Positions 1 through 8,204 of a DNA stretch of 64,000 bases are shown here, in pieces. Position numbers and translations under genes: made by a program. The notes under the pieces are model-generated. The model saw only the letters and a program-made list of their open reading frames with translations, was not told the origin of the DNA and did no database searches. Origin of the DNA: an uncultured Agrobacterium sp. (GTDB taxonomy: Bacteria > Pseudomonadota > Alphaproteobacteria > Rhizobiales > Rhizobiaceae); the NCBI GenBank assembly GCA_913777615.1, contig CAJYTK010000012.1, positions 1 to 64,000 of the forward strand, in the 5' to 3' direction. The stretch's first letter is position 1. Each line of letters begins with the position of its first letter.

Positions 1-114
1 ATCAACCCGCGTGATGCGGTGCTGCGCAGCCGGAATGGCTCCGCACCGCAACCCGCCGCTACCGCCCCGAATACAGCAACCCAAAACCGCTGGAGCGAAC
101 TCAAAACTGGATAA
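1..114 (+). CDS. 3' end of an unidentified ORF, cut by the left window edge
   Basis: The first frame is open from base 1 to a TAA at 112-114 and encodes a Pro/Ala/Thr-rich tail ending NRWSELKTG. The length and start lie outside the window. The low-complexity tail is not diagnostic, and I do not recognise the family. A transposase or other mobile-element protein is possible because the following 470 bases look like non-coding debris, but that is a guess. Confidence 0.35.
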   Translation: MNPRDAVLRSRNGSAPQPAATAPNTATQNRWSELKTG

Positions 115-584
115 AACTTGGGGGCAACGTCACCATTATGGCTTTGTCAAGCGTGATGCTGAGATGAATCAAAAATCAGAATGAAGGCTGATATCCGCTT
201 GACCGGTATTGTCCGTAGATTGGCTTCAAGCGAACGAGCCTAATGCAGGTTCAGACGTCCATCTTGCGGTGTTGGCTATCTTAGCTTCGCAGCACATTGC
301 GAGCATAAAACCATTTACGTCCAACGCTTTATCCACCTCACCGCCGCAATGATCTGGAAGTCGTGATTGTCGATCGATTTGAACCGTTCAATCCGCCAAC
401 AGACGATTACAGATCGCGTGCGTCTGGTCTTGTCAGACATAGTCGGGGTCAGGCGGGTTCCCTACTGCTGGTCAGGTAGCGTACAAAGCACGGGGCGTTT
501 TTAGCAGAAGCGGTGCTTCGACTTGAAATCCAGTGCTGCTCTCCCATTTCTCTGTTGCCGGGTTTACCGGCGTTGGAGATCACT
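115..584. other. Stretch without a recognisable gene
   Basis: No ORF here has convincing coding character, and all six frames are broken by stops. Base composition is less GC-rich than the flanking genes, as expected of intergenic or decayed DNA. Nothing resembling a complete insertion-sequence end, tRNA or riboswitch was recognised. Confidence 0.5.
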
Positions 585-1013
585 ATGGCAGCACAAGCTT
601 GGAATTCTGGTCATTTTGGTGCGAACACCTCGCGCGACACGGATGTCCTGGAACAGCGTCTTCGTAAACTGCGCATGCTATCCAGCATATCGCGACTCAT
701 GGATACGGCGGTCGGAATTCCGGGCACGCGGCTGCGGTTCGGCGCCGACTCGGTGCTGGGTCTTGTTCCGATCCTCGGTGACGGCGCCGGCGCGCTTGTC
801 GGGCTCTACATCGTCAATGAAGCGCGTCGTCTTGGTCTTCCACGGGAAAAAATTTCGAAGATGATCGGCAACGTGGCGATGGATTCGGTCGTCGGCAGCG
901 TACCGCTCTTAGGCGATCTTTTCGACGTCTATTTCAAATCTCATCGCCGAAACGTTCAGATCATTCTCGATCATTTCGGTGTGCTGCCGGAAGAGCTGCA
1001 GCGCAAGCGCTGA
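585..1013 (+). CDS. DUF4112 domain membrane protein
   Basis: Predicted 142-residue protein of the DUF4112 family, of unknown function. Visible family features are the N-terminal LRKLRMLSSISRLMD segment, the block LGLVPILGDGAGALVGLY and the mirror motif VGSVPLLGDLFDVYFKS. These place two short hydrophobic segments around repeated P-x-L-G-D motifs. The open frame extends upstream, but ATG 585 is preferred because GGAG lies about 8 bases before it and homology begins only after it. It stands alone, followed by a DUF1810 gene on the same strand 128 bases later. Confidence 0.85.
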   Translation: MAAQAWNSGHFGANTSRDTDVLEQRLRKLRMLSSISRLMDTAVGIPGTRLRFGADSVLGLVPILGDGAGALVGLYIVNEARRLGLPREKISKMIGNVAMDSVVGSVPLLGDLFDVYFKSHRRNVQIILDHFGVLPEELQRKR

Positions 1014-1141
1014 TCCATAGAGCAGGCGCGAACAGCCTGCTCTGCCATTCTGAGGGTCGTAGGCCGAAGTCTGCGACGGTCACCTGCTACACCTTCCGAA
1101 ACGTGCTCGGATGAAGCAAAGTTGAACTGAAAGCGTGAGCA

Positions 1142-1558
1142 ATGTCCTTCGATCTTGAGCGCTTCGTGAATGCGCAGCAGGGCACTTATGACAGAGCGCT
1201 GAACGAATTAATCGCCGGCAGGAAGCAGTCGCATTGGATGTGGTTTATCTTCCCGCAGATCCGCGGTCTTGGCCGCTCGGAAACGGCGCGCTTCTATGCC
1301 ATTTCAGGCCGCCCGGAGGCAGAGGCGTATTTGGCGCATCCGGTTCTCGGCTCGCGGCTGGAAGATTGCACCCGCGCGATGCTGAGCCACCCGGACTTGA
1401 GCGCCCATGACATTCTCGGATCTCCGGATGACCTTAAATTTCACTCCAGCATGACGCTGTTTTCCGAAATTGCTGGCCAGAGCCCGCTCTTCCGGGGCGC
1501 TCTTGAACTCTTTTACAGAGGCGCTCAGGACAGGCAGACCCTGGGCATTCTGTCGTGA
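1142..1558 (+). CDS. DUF1810 family protein
   Basis: A 138-residue cytoplasmic protein of the DUF1810 (YP_-type, calpastatin-like) family. The hallmark start FDLERFVNAQQGTYDRAL, the motif SHWMWFIFPQIRGLG and the SS-x-T-LF segment (FHSSMTLF) are all present, and the length matches the family. No biochemical role is established. It ends 85 bases before the convergent ABC exporter gene. No signal peptide or membrane segment is visible. Confidence 0.88.
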   Translation: MSFDLERFVNAQQGTYDRALNELIAGRKQSHWMWFIFPQIRGLGRSETARFYAISGRPEAEAYLAHPVLGSRLEDCTRAMLSHPDLSAHDILGSPDDLKFHSSMTLFSEIAGQSPLFRGALELFYRGAQDRQTLGILS

Positions 1559-1643
1559 AAGTCCATTCATTTGCCTGCACGCAAAAAGATGCGTAGCTGT
1601 CGTCAAGCGACCCCGTGGGCGGGTGACTGTCAGCGGCGACACA

Positions 1644-3593
1644 TCACTTTCGCTTCACGATCCTCCGAAGCATGGAGCCCCTTCTCGATTTCCGCGGAAT
1701 AAGCTCGATATCGCTGACAAGTTTTGCGCCACCTTCGCGGCGCTCAAGTGTTATCTTTCGGCTATGGAATGCCTCCAGCTCGGCACGATGGGCCACGCTG
1801 ATGATGGTTGCGTCGGGCAACTCATCGATCACCGTCTGCATCATCTTGTCCTGGCTTTTTTCGTCCAGCGCTGCCGTCGCCTCATCCATGATGATGATAT
1901 CGGGGGCGTTGAGCAGCAAGCGAGCAAAGGTGAGGCGCTGTTTCTCGCCGCCGGACAATGTCTGGTCCCAAGGCGCCTCGTCCTCGATCTTGTCCTTGAG
2001 TTGGCCTAGACCGACTTTCTCGAGAGCGGCACCTATCTCTTCCGCCGTCCAGCTTTCCGCCGGTTGCGGATAAGATACGGCACGGCGTAGCGTGCCGGCT
2101 GGAATATAGGGCCGCTGCGGCAGCATGAACAATTGACTGCCGGAGCGGAAATTGACGCTACCGCCGCCCCATGGCCAGAGACCGGAGATCGCACGGACCA
2201 ACGTGCTTTTTCCGGAGCCGGACTCGCCCGACACCAGGACCCTTTCGCCTGCGCCGATCTCCACATCCGTCTCTTTGACGACTGCGGTTCCATCGCCGAG
2301 CGACACGAACACATCCTTGAGGCCAAGCATGGTATCGCCTTCCGTCTCGCCGCGCACGATACGGCCAACAGTCTCGCTTTTTTCAGCCCGCTCAAGGCCA
2401 TCGAGGGACATCATCAAGGACGCCACGCGCCGTGCGCAGGCGTTCCAGTCCGCAAGCCGCGGATAATTATCGACCAGCCAGCCGAAAGCGGACTGAACGA
2501 TGGTGAACGCCGACGCCGCCTGCATCACCTCGCCGAGCGACATGCTGCCATCGAGGAATTTCGGCGCGCAGAGCAGCAATGGCACGACGGGTGCAATCAG
2601 CATCGAACCGTTGGAAACGACCGTGGTGCGCATATATTGCTGCGCCATGAGTCGCCACTGCCGCCGGACATTTCCAAATCTCTTGTCGAGATCGTTACGC
2701 TCCTCCTCTTCCCCACCAAGCAGAGCGATACTTTCGCCATTCTCTCTGACGCGCGTCAGTGTGTAGCGATATTCCGCCTCCACCTGATTCTTCACTTCGG
2801 ATACCTTGACGAAGTTTCGCGCAATAAATGCGATGGCCGTGGAGGTAATTGCCGCATAAATAATGGCCGCTATGACCAGGAAGCCAGGAATGGTGACCCA
2901 AATACCGCCGATCGACAGCGTCAGTGCACCGCCAATCGTCCAGAGCACAACGATAAAGGTGGAGGCCGAGACGAACGCAGCGATAACACCGGAGACGAAG
3001 TCAACCGGTGCTTCGGTGGCGATGCGCATGTCTTCCGAAAGCCTTGCTTCAGGGTTCTTATGATCGCCATCGATCAGGTTGAGCTGGTAGTAACGACCGT
3101 TTGCGATCCATCTGCCGACCAACACCTTGGTCAGCCACGAGCGCCAGCGCCGCTGAATGCGCATCCTGACGTAGACCTGCGCGGTGACGATGAAAACACT
3201 GCCCAGAACCAGAAACGGGAATATCGACGCGAGCGAATAGACCGTCGAAGCGTCTCGTTTTTCGATCGCGTCAAATATTCCGCGGTTCCAGACATTGACC
3301 CCATACTGGATCGCGACATTGATGCCGATCATGGTCAACAGGCCGAGCGTGAAAACCCATGCCAGCTTGTCGCCACGACGGCTCCAGAAGCCTCGTGCGC
3401 TAATCCAGAACCGTTTCAGCAGATACCTTCGGCGAGCTTCCTCAGCCTCCTCCGGTGTCAAGCCAGCGGCAGGTTCCGCTTCCTCCGGGGGAAGCTCCTC
3501 AGCATTGCCTTCATTGTCTTGGGAGGATGCGGCTTCAGCGCCTACTTCGTCGTCACCAGCAGCCGATTTTGGTTTTACTTCATCATTTTTCAT
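1644..3593 (-). CDS. ABC exporter, fused membrane and ATPase domains (YddA/SbmA-BacA related)
   Basis: A 649-residue half-transporter. Residues 1-50 form an acidic, low-complexity extension (runs of Glu, Ala and Pro). The ABC_membrane_2/SbmA-BacA-like domain follows, with about six helices and the motif YYQLNLIDGDHKNPEARLSED (shortened here), and then the nucleotide-binding domain. That domain has Walker A GESGSGKST, signature LSGGEKQR, Walker B IIIMDEATAAL and an H-loop SVAHR. Relatives move peptides, bleomycin or vitamin B12-like cargo, and rhizobial members help bacteria survive plant antimicrobial peptides. The substrate here is unknown. ATG 3593 was chosen over an in-frame GTG at 3611; neither has a clear Shine-Dalgarno sequence. 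It faces the DUF1810 gene convergently. Confidence 0.87.
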   Translation of the reverse strand: MKNDEVKPKSAAGDDEVGAEAASSQDNEGNAEELPPEEAEPAAGLTPEEAEEARRRYLLKRFWISARGFWSRRGDKLAWVFTLGLLTMIGINVAIQYGVNVWNRGIFDAIEKRDASTVYSLASIFPFLVLGSVFIVTAQVYVRMRIQRRWRSWLTKVLVGRWIANGRYYQLNLIDGDHKNPEARLSEDMRIATEAPVDFVSGVIAAFVSASTFIVVLWTIGGALTLSIGGIWVTIPGFLVIAAIIYAAITSTAIAFIARNFVKVSEVKNQVEAEYRYTLTRVRENGESIALLGGEEEERNDLDKRFGNVRRQWRLMAQQYMRTTVVSNGSMLIAPVVPLLLCAPKFLDGSMSLGEVMQAASAFTIVQSAFGWLVDNYPRLADWNACARRVASLMMSLDGLERAEKSETVGRIVRGETEGDTMLGLKDVFVSLGDGTAVVKETDVEIGAGERVLVSGESGSGKSTLVRAISGLWPWGGGSVNFRSGSQLFMLPQRPYIPAGTLRRAVSYPQPAESWTAEEIGAALEKVGLGQLKDKIEDEAPWDQTLSGGEKQRLTFARLLLNAPDIIIMDEATAALDEKSQDKMMQTVIDELPDATIISVAHRAELEAFHSRKITLERREGGAKLVSDIELIPRKSRRGSMLRRIVKRK

Positions 3594-3805
3594 GCGCGCT
3601 GAACGACCCACGGCAGGAAAGGTTTCACGTCATCGTGAAGACGCGTTAAATATTCTTCCGCGTTCGGCCACGCCGATATCGGCACGATGCTTCCCTTCGG
3701 AGGATTTTGAATACAACCGCAACACCGGCGACTGCCTCAGGATCAGCAAGCTGACCTCCCCTGGCGGCGCCGGACGTCGCCAAAGCTAAAATGGATGACC
3801 GCTGT

Positions 3806-4753
3806 TTATGCTCTCATCCGCTCCGGGCTCGACATCAATTCCTGCTGTCTGGCAACCGCCAGCATCCATTTGTGGAAACGCTGTCCGTTGGACTTTTCCA
3901 ACGCAGTTCTGTCCCAGGCGAGAAAGTAGCTTTCCGATAATTTCAACCGAATATCGAAAGGAACGACGAGCGTCCCAGCGGTGATTTCTTCCTGGATCAT
4001 CGAAAGCTGTGCCAGAACGAAGCCCCTGCCGTTGACCGCGGCATCTATAGCGCTGCTCGACAACGTGAAGGAAAGTCCTGAGAATATCTGCTGATGATCC
4101 GCCTTGATCAGCTTAGCCCAATCCCGCCATTGCGGCGAGGCTTTGTAATCCGACTCCCATTCGACATTGAGAAGTGGAAAAGTCAAAACCTCTTCGGGAC
4201 ATTGCGGTTTCCGCGCAGAGATCAGGGCGGGGGAACAGGCGGGCACGACCCAATCGGTGAACAGGTGCGCCACATGCTCATGAACATAAGAGCGGCGACC
4301 ATAGGTGATGCGAAAATCGACCTCCTCAGCCCCGAGACGAGGTTCCTGATCCTGACCGAAGATACGCACATGCGCGTCGGGACAGAGTTCCTGCCAATCG
4401 AAAATCTTTCGGCCTATCCACCGGCTGGCGACGGATGACAGCGCGCTGACGACGATCCCGCCTTCGTTGCTGGCACGCTTCAACACGGTCGTCGCCAAAG
4501 AGAGCTGCTGGAAGCCCTTTGAGACTTCGCGGTAGTAAAGTCGTCCCCAGGACGACAGCTCGACGCGACGTCCACGCCGTTCCAGAAGAGTGAGGCCAAG
4601 AGAGTGCTCCAGATTGCGCACGAGCTGGCTGATTGCGCCGGGCGACACACCCAGATCCTCGGCCGCAGCGGTGATCGAGCCGCAACGACCAATCGCATCA
4701 AAAGCCTGCAAGGCGCGCAGTGACAGGTTCTTCACAGCGGCTCCCCTATCCAT
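3806..4753 (-). CDS. LysR-family transcriptional regulator (GcvA-like)
   Basis: A 315-residue LysR regulator. The N-terminal winged helix (LSLRALQAFDAIGRCGSITAA, then LGVSPGAISQLVRNLE, quoted in parts) is followed by a periplasmic-binding-protein-like effector domain. The SLRAL-F-AI pattern is typical of the GcvA branch. ATG 4753 has AAGGGA just upstream; the frame is open 24 codons further without homology. The gene is divergent from the Rieske oxygenase at 4855, and a short palindrome lies in the 101-base gap. It is therefore the natural candidate regulator of the 4.8-14 kb catabolic cluster. Confidence 0.9.
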   Translation of the reverse strand: MDRGAAVKNLSLRALQAFDAIGRCGSITAAAEDLGVSPGAISQLVRNLEHSLGLTLLERRGRRVELSSWGRLYYREVSKGFQQLSLATTVLKRASNEGGIVVSALSSVASRWIGRKIFDWQELCPDAHVRIFGQDQEPRLGAEEVDFRITYGRRSYVHEHVAHLFTDWVVPACSPALISARKPQCPEEVLTFPLLNVEWESDYKASPQWRDWAKLIKADHQQIFSGLSFTLSSSAIDAAVNGRGFVLAQLSMIQEEITAGTLVVPFDIRLKLSESYFLAWDRTALEKSNGQRFHKWMLAVARQQELMSSPERMRA

Positions 4754-4767
4754 TTCCCTTTGTAGAT

Positions 4768-4782
4768 TTTCTAAAATAGAAA
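4768..4782. promoter_or_regulatory. Candidate LysR operator between divergent genes
   Basis: TTTCTA-AAA-TAGAAA is a perfect 6-bp inverted repeat containing a T-N11-A arrangement, the usual LysR-box shape. It sits 15 bases before the LysR start and about 73 bases before the Rieske oxygenase start, so one site could serve both promoters. The call rests on position and symmetry only. Confidence 0.5.
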
Positions 4783-4854
4783 CCAGCCGCTTGCAACTTG
4801 TTGAGGGCTGAAAAACGGCAAACACTCAGCCTAACAAAACGCAAGGAGAGCGAG

Positions 4855-5901
4855 ATGTTTCTCAAGAACACCTGGTATGTCGCAGCCTGGGACCACGAGG
4901 TCGGCAGAGAGCTGAAGCCCGTTACCATTCTCGGTGAAAACATAGTTCTTTACCGCAAACAGGATGGCCAGGCTGCCGCGCTGGAAGATGCCTGTCCCCA
5001 CAGAAAGCTGCCGCTTTCGATGGGGCGCATCAAGGGCGACGATGTGGAATGCGGCTATCACGGCCTCACATTCGACTGTTCGGGAGCCTGTACCCGCGTT
5101 CCGGGTGCAGAGCGAATTCCCCATGTCGCCAAGGTTCGCTCCTATCCGGTTCACGAGCGCTATGGCCTCCTATGGATCTGGATGGGAGATGCCGAGAAAG
5201 CAGATCCGGACGAGATTTTTGCCGTCGAGCATTTCGGCGATCCCGCCTGGGGCATCAATCGCGGCGAGTCCATGACGCTGAACTGCAACTATCTTTACAT
5301 GACGGACAATCTGCTCGATCCATCCCACGTTGCCTGGGTACATCAGTCGTCCTTCGCGAGCTCGGCCTGTGAGGAAACCCCGCTTGAGACCACCGTCAAG
5401 GATGACGGTGTAACGGTCTGGCGCTGGATGATCGATAGCGAACCAGCGCCATTCTATGCGCCTTTCCTCCAATTCGAAGGCAATACCGACCGTAAGCAGC
5501 ATTATGAGGTGCGCTATCCGAGCAACGCGATCATCAAAGCAATCTTCGCACCTGCTTTCACCGGCGGCGAGGGCAAGACGCTGCCCGATAACACCTTCCT
5601 GATGGACAGCTACAATTTCATGACGCCTGTCGATGAGAACCGGACGAAATATTACTGGTTCCAGATGCGAAACTTCGCGCCCGACGACCCGGCCGTGTCT
5701 GCAAGCTTCGCCAAATCCGTTCGTGGCGCCTTCGAGGAAGACCGGGTCGTTCTGGAGGCGGTTCACCACGGCATGGCCAACAAGCAGACGCCGAACCTCG
5801 ACCTCAAGATCGATGTCGGTCCCTTACGTTTCCGCCGCAAGCTGGCGCAATTGATTGCCGCGGAAGCAGAGAGCCAGCCGGTCAGCCAGGCAGCGGAATA
5901 A
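4855..5901 (+). CDS. Rieske non-heme iron oxygenase, VanA-like
   Basis: A 348-residue terminal oxygenase similar to vanillate O-demethylase subunit A. The N-terminal Rieske domain has the [2Fe-2S] ligands C47-P-H49 and C66-G-Y-H69. The catalytic domain has the iron-binding segment LLDPSHVAWVH with H158 and H163. Family members demethylate methoxy-aromatics or N-methylated and quaternary amines; the substrate cannot be read from sequence. ATG 4855 follows AAGGAGAGCG; the frame extends upstream into the divergent promoter. The reductase starts 12 bases after the stop, so the two form an oxygenase-reductase pair. The substrate is probably delivered by the co-directional amino-acid-type ABC system. 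Confidence 0.88.
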   Translation: MFLKNTWYVAAWDHEVGRELKPVTILGENIVLYRKQDGQAAALEDACPHRKLPLSMGRIKGDDVECGYHGLTFDCSGACTRVPGAERIPHVAKVRSYPVHERYGLLWIWMGDAEKADPDEIFAVEHFGDPAWGINRGESMTLNCNYLYMTDNLLDPSHVAWVHQSSFASSACEETPLETTVKDDGVTVWRWMIDSEPAPFYAPFLQFEGNTDRKQHYEVRYPSNAIIKAIFAPAFTGGEGKTLPDNTFLMDSYNFMTPVDENRTKYYWFQMRNFAPDDPAVSASFAKSVRGAFEEDRVVLEAVHHGMANKQTPNLDLKIDVGPLRFRRKLAQLIAAEAESQPVSQAAE

Positions 5902-5913
5902 GGATTGTCCTGA

Positions 5914-7020
5914 ATGCAACAGGCCGCATCCTCACGCTTCCAGCCCTTCGAGGTAATCGCCAAGACACGTGAAAGCGAAACGATTACCTCTTTCACCTTG
6001 GCGCCCCTCAATAAAGATCACTGGCGGCCCTTCGAGGCTGGCCAGTTCCTCACCATCCGAATTCCGGGTGATGCTGGCGGGCACGTATTGAGAAACTATA
6101 CGGTTTCCTCATCGCCAAAACAAAGCGGCACGTATCGGATTACGGTAAAGCGTGAGGCTGCAATGTCTGAGAATATGCCACAGGGTTTGAGTTCCTGCTG
6201 GCTGCATGACGAGATTGAAACTGGTGCGGTGCTGGAGATAGACACGCCGCGCGGGGCCTTCAAGTTGGACATGCAAAGCACTAGGCCTGTTCTGCTGCTG
6301 TCTGGCGGCGTGGGCCTGACACCGACCGTATCCATGCTTCACGTTTTGGCCCATGAGACAGCACAACGGGTGTGGTTCATTCATGCGTGTGACAGCATGG
6401 AAGTCCATGCCCTGCGCGACGAGGTGGAAGAACTGGCAGCGGTCCGTAGCGGCATCACGGTGCATTTCTGTCACCGTTTCGCTGATGAGAACGATCTAGC
6501 AGCCGGCCGCTGTCATTCGACTGGATTTCTCACCCGCGAGGGGCTGCAAAAACTTCTGCCGCTTGATGACTATGACATTTACATGTGCGGGCCTCCACCT
6601 TTCATGAAGGCCTTGTACGCGATCTTGATCGGGCTCGGCGTGCGCAAGGAACGGATCGCCTATGAGTTCTTCGGTCCGGCTAGTCTGCTGTCCGATAAAG
6701 AGGCGCAACCGGCCGCTACCGATGCGCAAAAGACTGGGGCAGCGGACCCGGGACGAAACAAGGATGACATCCGGATCGTACTTCAGAAGTCGGGACGGGA
6801 GCTGGCTTGGACAGCGTCAAGCGTTTCTCTCCTGGACTGCCTCGAAGCGAACGGAATCGAGCCCGAATTTTCCTGCCGCGCCGGCATTTGCGGCACCTGC
6901 GAACAGGCGCTTGTTGCCGGAGAGGTCGATTATTTCGAAGAGCCGCTCGACGAAGTGCCCCAAGGGCGCGTGCTGCTGTGCTGCACGAAGCCGAAATCGT
7001 CAATCGTCCTCAATCTTTGA
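5914..7020 (+). CDS. FAD/NAD(P)H reductase with C-terminal [2Fe-2S] ferredoxin domain
   Basis: A 368-residue electron-transfer partner of the oxygenase. Residues 1-120 form a ferredoxin-reductase FAD domain with RNYTVSSSP. Residues 125-250 form the NAD(P) domain with LLLSGGVGLTPTVSM and CGPPPFMKAL. Residues 275-368 form a plant-type ferredoxin domain with CRAGICGTC and a later LLCC ligand. The order matches hybrid reductases of the GbcB/stachydrine-demethylase kind. AAGGA precedes the ATG by about 9 bases. The tight 12-base spacing to the oxygenase argues for one transcript. Confidence 0.88.
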   Translation: MQQAASSRFQPFEVIAKTRESETITSFTLAPLNKDHWRPFEAGQFLTIRIPGDAGGHVLRNYTVSSSPKQSGTYRITVKREAAMSENMPQGLSSCWLHDEIETGAVLEIDTPRGAFKLDMQSTRPVLLLSGGVGLTPTVSMLHVLAHETAQRVWFIHACDSMEVHALRDEVEELAAVRSGITVHFCHRFADENDLAAGRCHSTGFLTREGLQKLLPLDDYDIYMCGPPPFMKALYAILIGLGVRKERIAYEFFGPASLLSDKEAQPAATDAQKTGAADPGRNKDDIRIVLQKSGRELAWTASSVSLLDCLEANGIEPEFSCRAGICGTCEQALVAGEVDYFEEPLDEVPQGRVLLCCTKPKSSIVLNL

Positions 7021-7061
7021 CCGAGCCACTGAACCGACCGCAATACTTGAGGAATGCCGAG

Positions 7062-8168
7062 ATGGATATGCCACGAACAGAGATAAGGCTCAATCCGCAT
7101 GTAGCGGCGCTACCGCCCTACAACGCCGGAATGAACATCGCCGTCGCGAGGAAAATCAGTGGTCGTGACGACATCGCAGCGCTTGCCAGCAACGAAAATC
7201 CGGATGGCTGTTCTCCAAAAGTGCTGGCAGCACTCGCAAACCTGAACCCGTCGCGTTACTGCGATCCTGCCTGCACCGCATTGCGAGGCGCGCTCAGCGA
7301 GAAACTAGGCGTTGCGGCAGAGCGGATCGTCATCGGCAACGGCTCGGAGGAGATGATCGCAGCCATCTGTCGCGCGGTACTCTGTCCCGGCGCGATGGTT
7401 GCCACAGTCTCGCCTGGCTTCGGCCTGCACGAGATCGAAGCGCTGGCGAATGGTGCAACGGTCGACAAGGTCGCGATGCGCGTCGATCTCGACTTCGACG
7501 TGCCGGGGATTATTGCAGCCCTTACCAAGGCTCCGGCGATCTTTTTTCTTTCCTCGCCATCCAACCCTGTCGGCCCTGCCCTCGATGCAGTGAGCCTCGA
7601 CCGGATTCTTGCAGCAGTGCCGCCGGAAACACTTCTTGTTCTTGACGAAGCCTATTTCGAATATGTCAGTGGCGACGTGCCGGATGGACTGGCAGTCCTG
7701 TCCAGGTCAACGTTGAATTATGTGGTGTTGCGCACCTTCTCCAAGGCTTATGGCCTTGCAGGGCTGCGGGTCGGCTATGCCGTGTTCTCCGACAAGCGTC
7801 TTGCGCGAGCCGTAACCTCGTCGAAGACACCATTCAACGTTAACACAGCAGCACAGATCGCGGCGCTTGCCGCACTTGAAGACGAGGCCTGGATGAAGGC
7901 ATCCGTGGCGTCCATTGCAGCCGAGCGTGCGCGGGTCGCCGATGCGGTATCTGCATTGGGGCTACGAGCCGCGAGATCGGAAACGAACTTTCTCTTCATC
8001 GATGTTGGCCTCGACAGCCAGAAAGTCTTCGACCACCTGCTCTCGTACGGCATCATCGTCAAGCCATGGAAGGAGAAAGGCTACGAGACCTTCATCCGCA
8101 TGACGGTCGGGAAAAGGACGGAAAACGATCGGTTCATAGCCGCACTACAAACGCTTGCCGGGCAATAA
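7062..8168 (+). CDS. HisC-like pyridoxal-phosphate aminotransferase
   Basis: A 368-residue class I/II aminotransferase resembling histidinol-phosphate aminotransferase. It shows ASNENPDGCSPK at the substrate end, IGNGSEEMI, the PLP-phosphate and Asp region LVLDEAYFEY, and the PLP lysine in TFSKAYGLAGLRVGY. ATG 7062 was picked: GAGGA lies upstream and homology starts there, although the frame is open 255 bases earlier. No histidine biosynthetic genes are nearby. In this cluster it more likely transaminates an imported amino acid (aromatic or histidine-like) than makes histidine; that is inference from context. Confidence 0.87.
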   Translation: MDMPRTEIRLNPHVAALPPYNAGMNIAVARKISGRDDIAALASNENPDGCSPKVLAALANLNPSRYCDPACTALRGALSEKLGVAAERIVIGNGSEEMIAAICRAVLCPGAMVATVSPGFGLHEIEALANGATVDKVAMRVDLDFDVPGIIAALTKAPAIFFLSSPSNPVGPALDAVSLDRILAAVPPETLLVLDEAYFEYVSGDVPDGLAVLSRSTLNYVVLRTFSKAYGLAGLRVGYAVFSDKRLARAVTSSKTPFNVNTAAQIAALAALEDEAWMKASVASIAAERARVADAVSALGLRAARSETNFLFIDVGLDSQKVFDHLLSYGIIVKPWKEKGYETFIRMTVGKRTENDRFIAALQTLAGQ

Positions 8169-8204
8169 GACCGAGAGCGTTCAATCTAACAAAAAAAGCA
8201 GGCA

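Noticed and set aside
2133-3602. 489-codon plus-strand open frame opposite the ABC exporter
   Set aside because: Antisense to a clear ABC exporter with intact Walker motifs; composition is His/Asp/Arg-rich shadow text with no domain.
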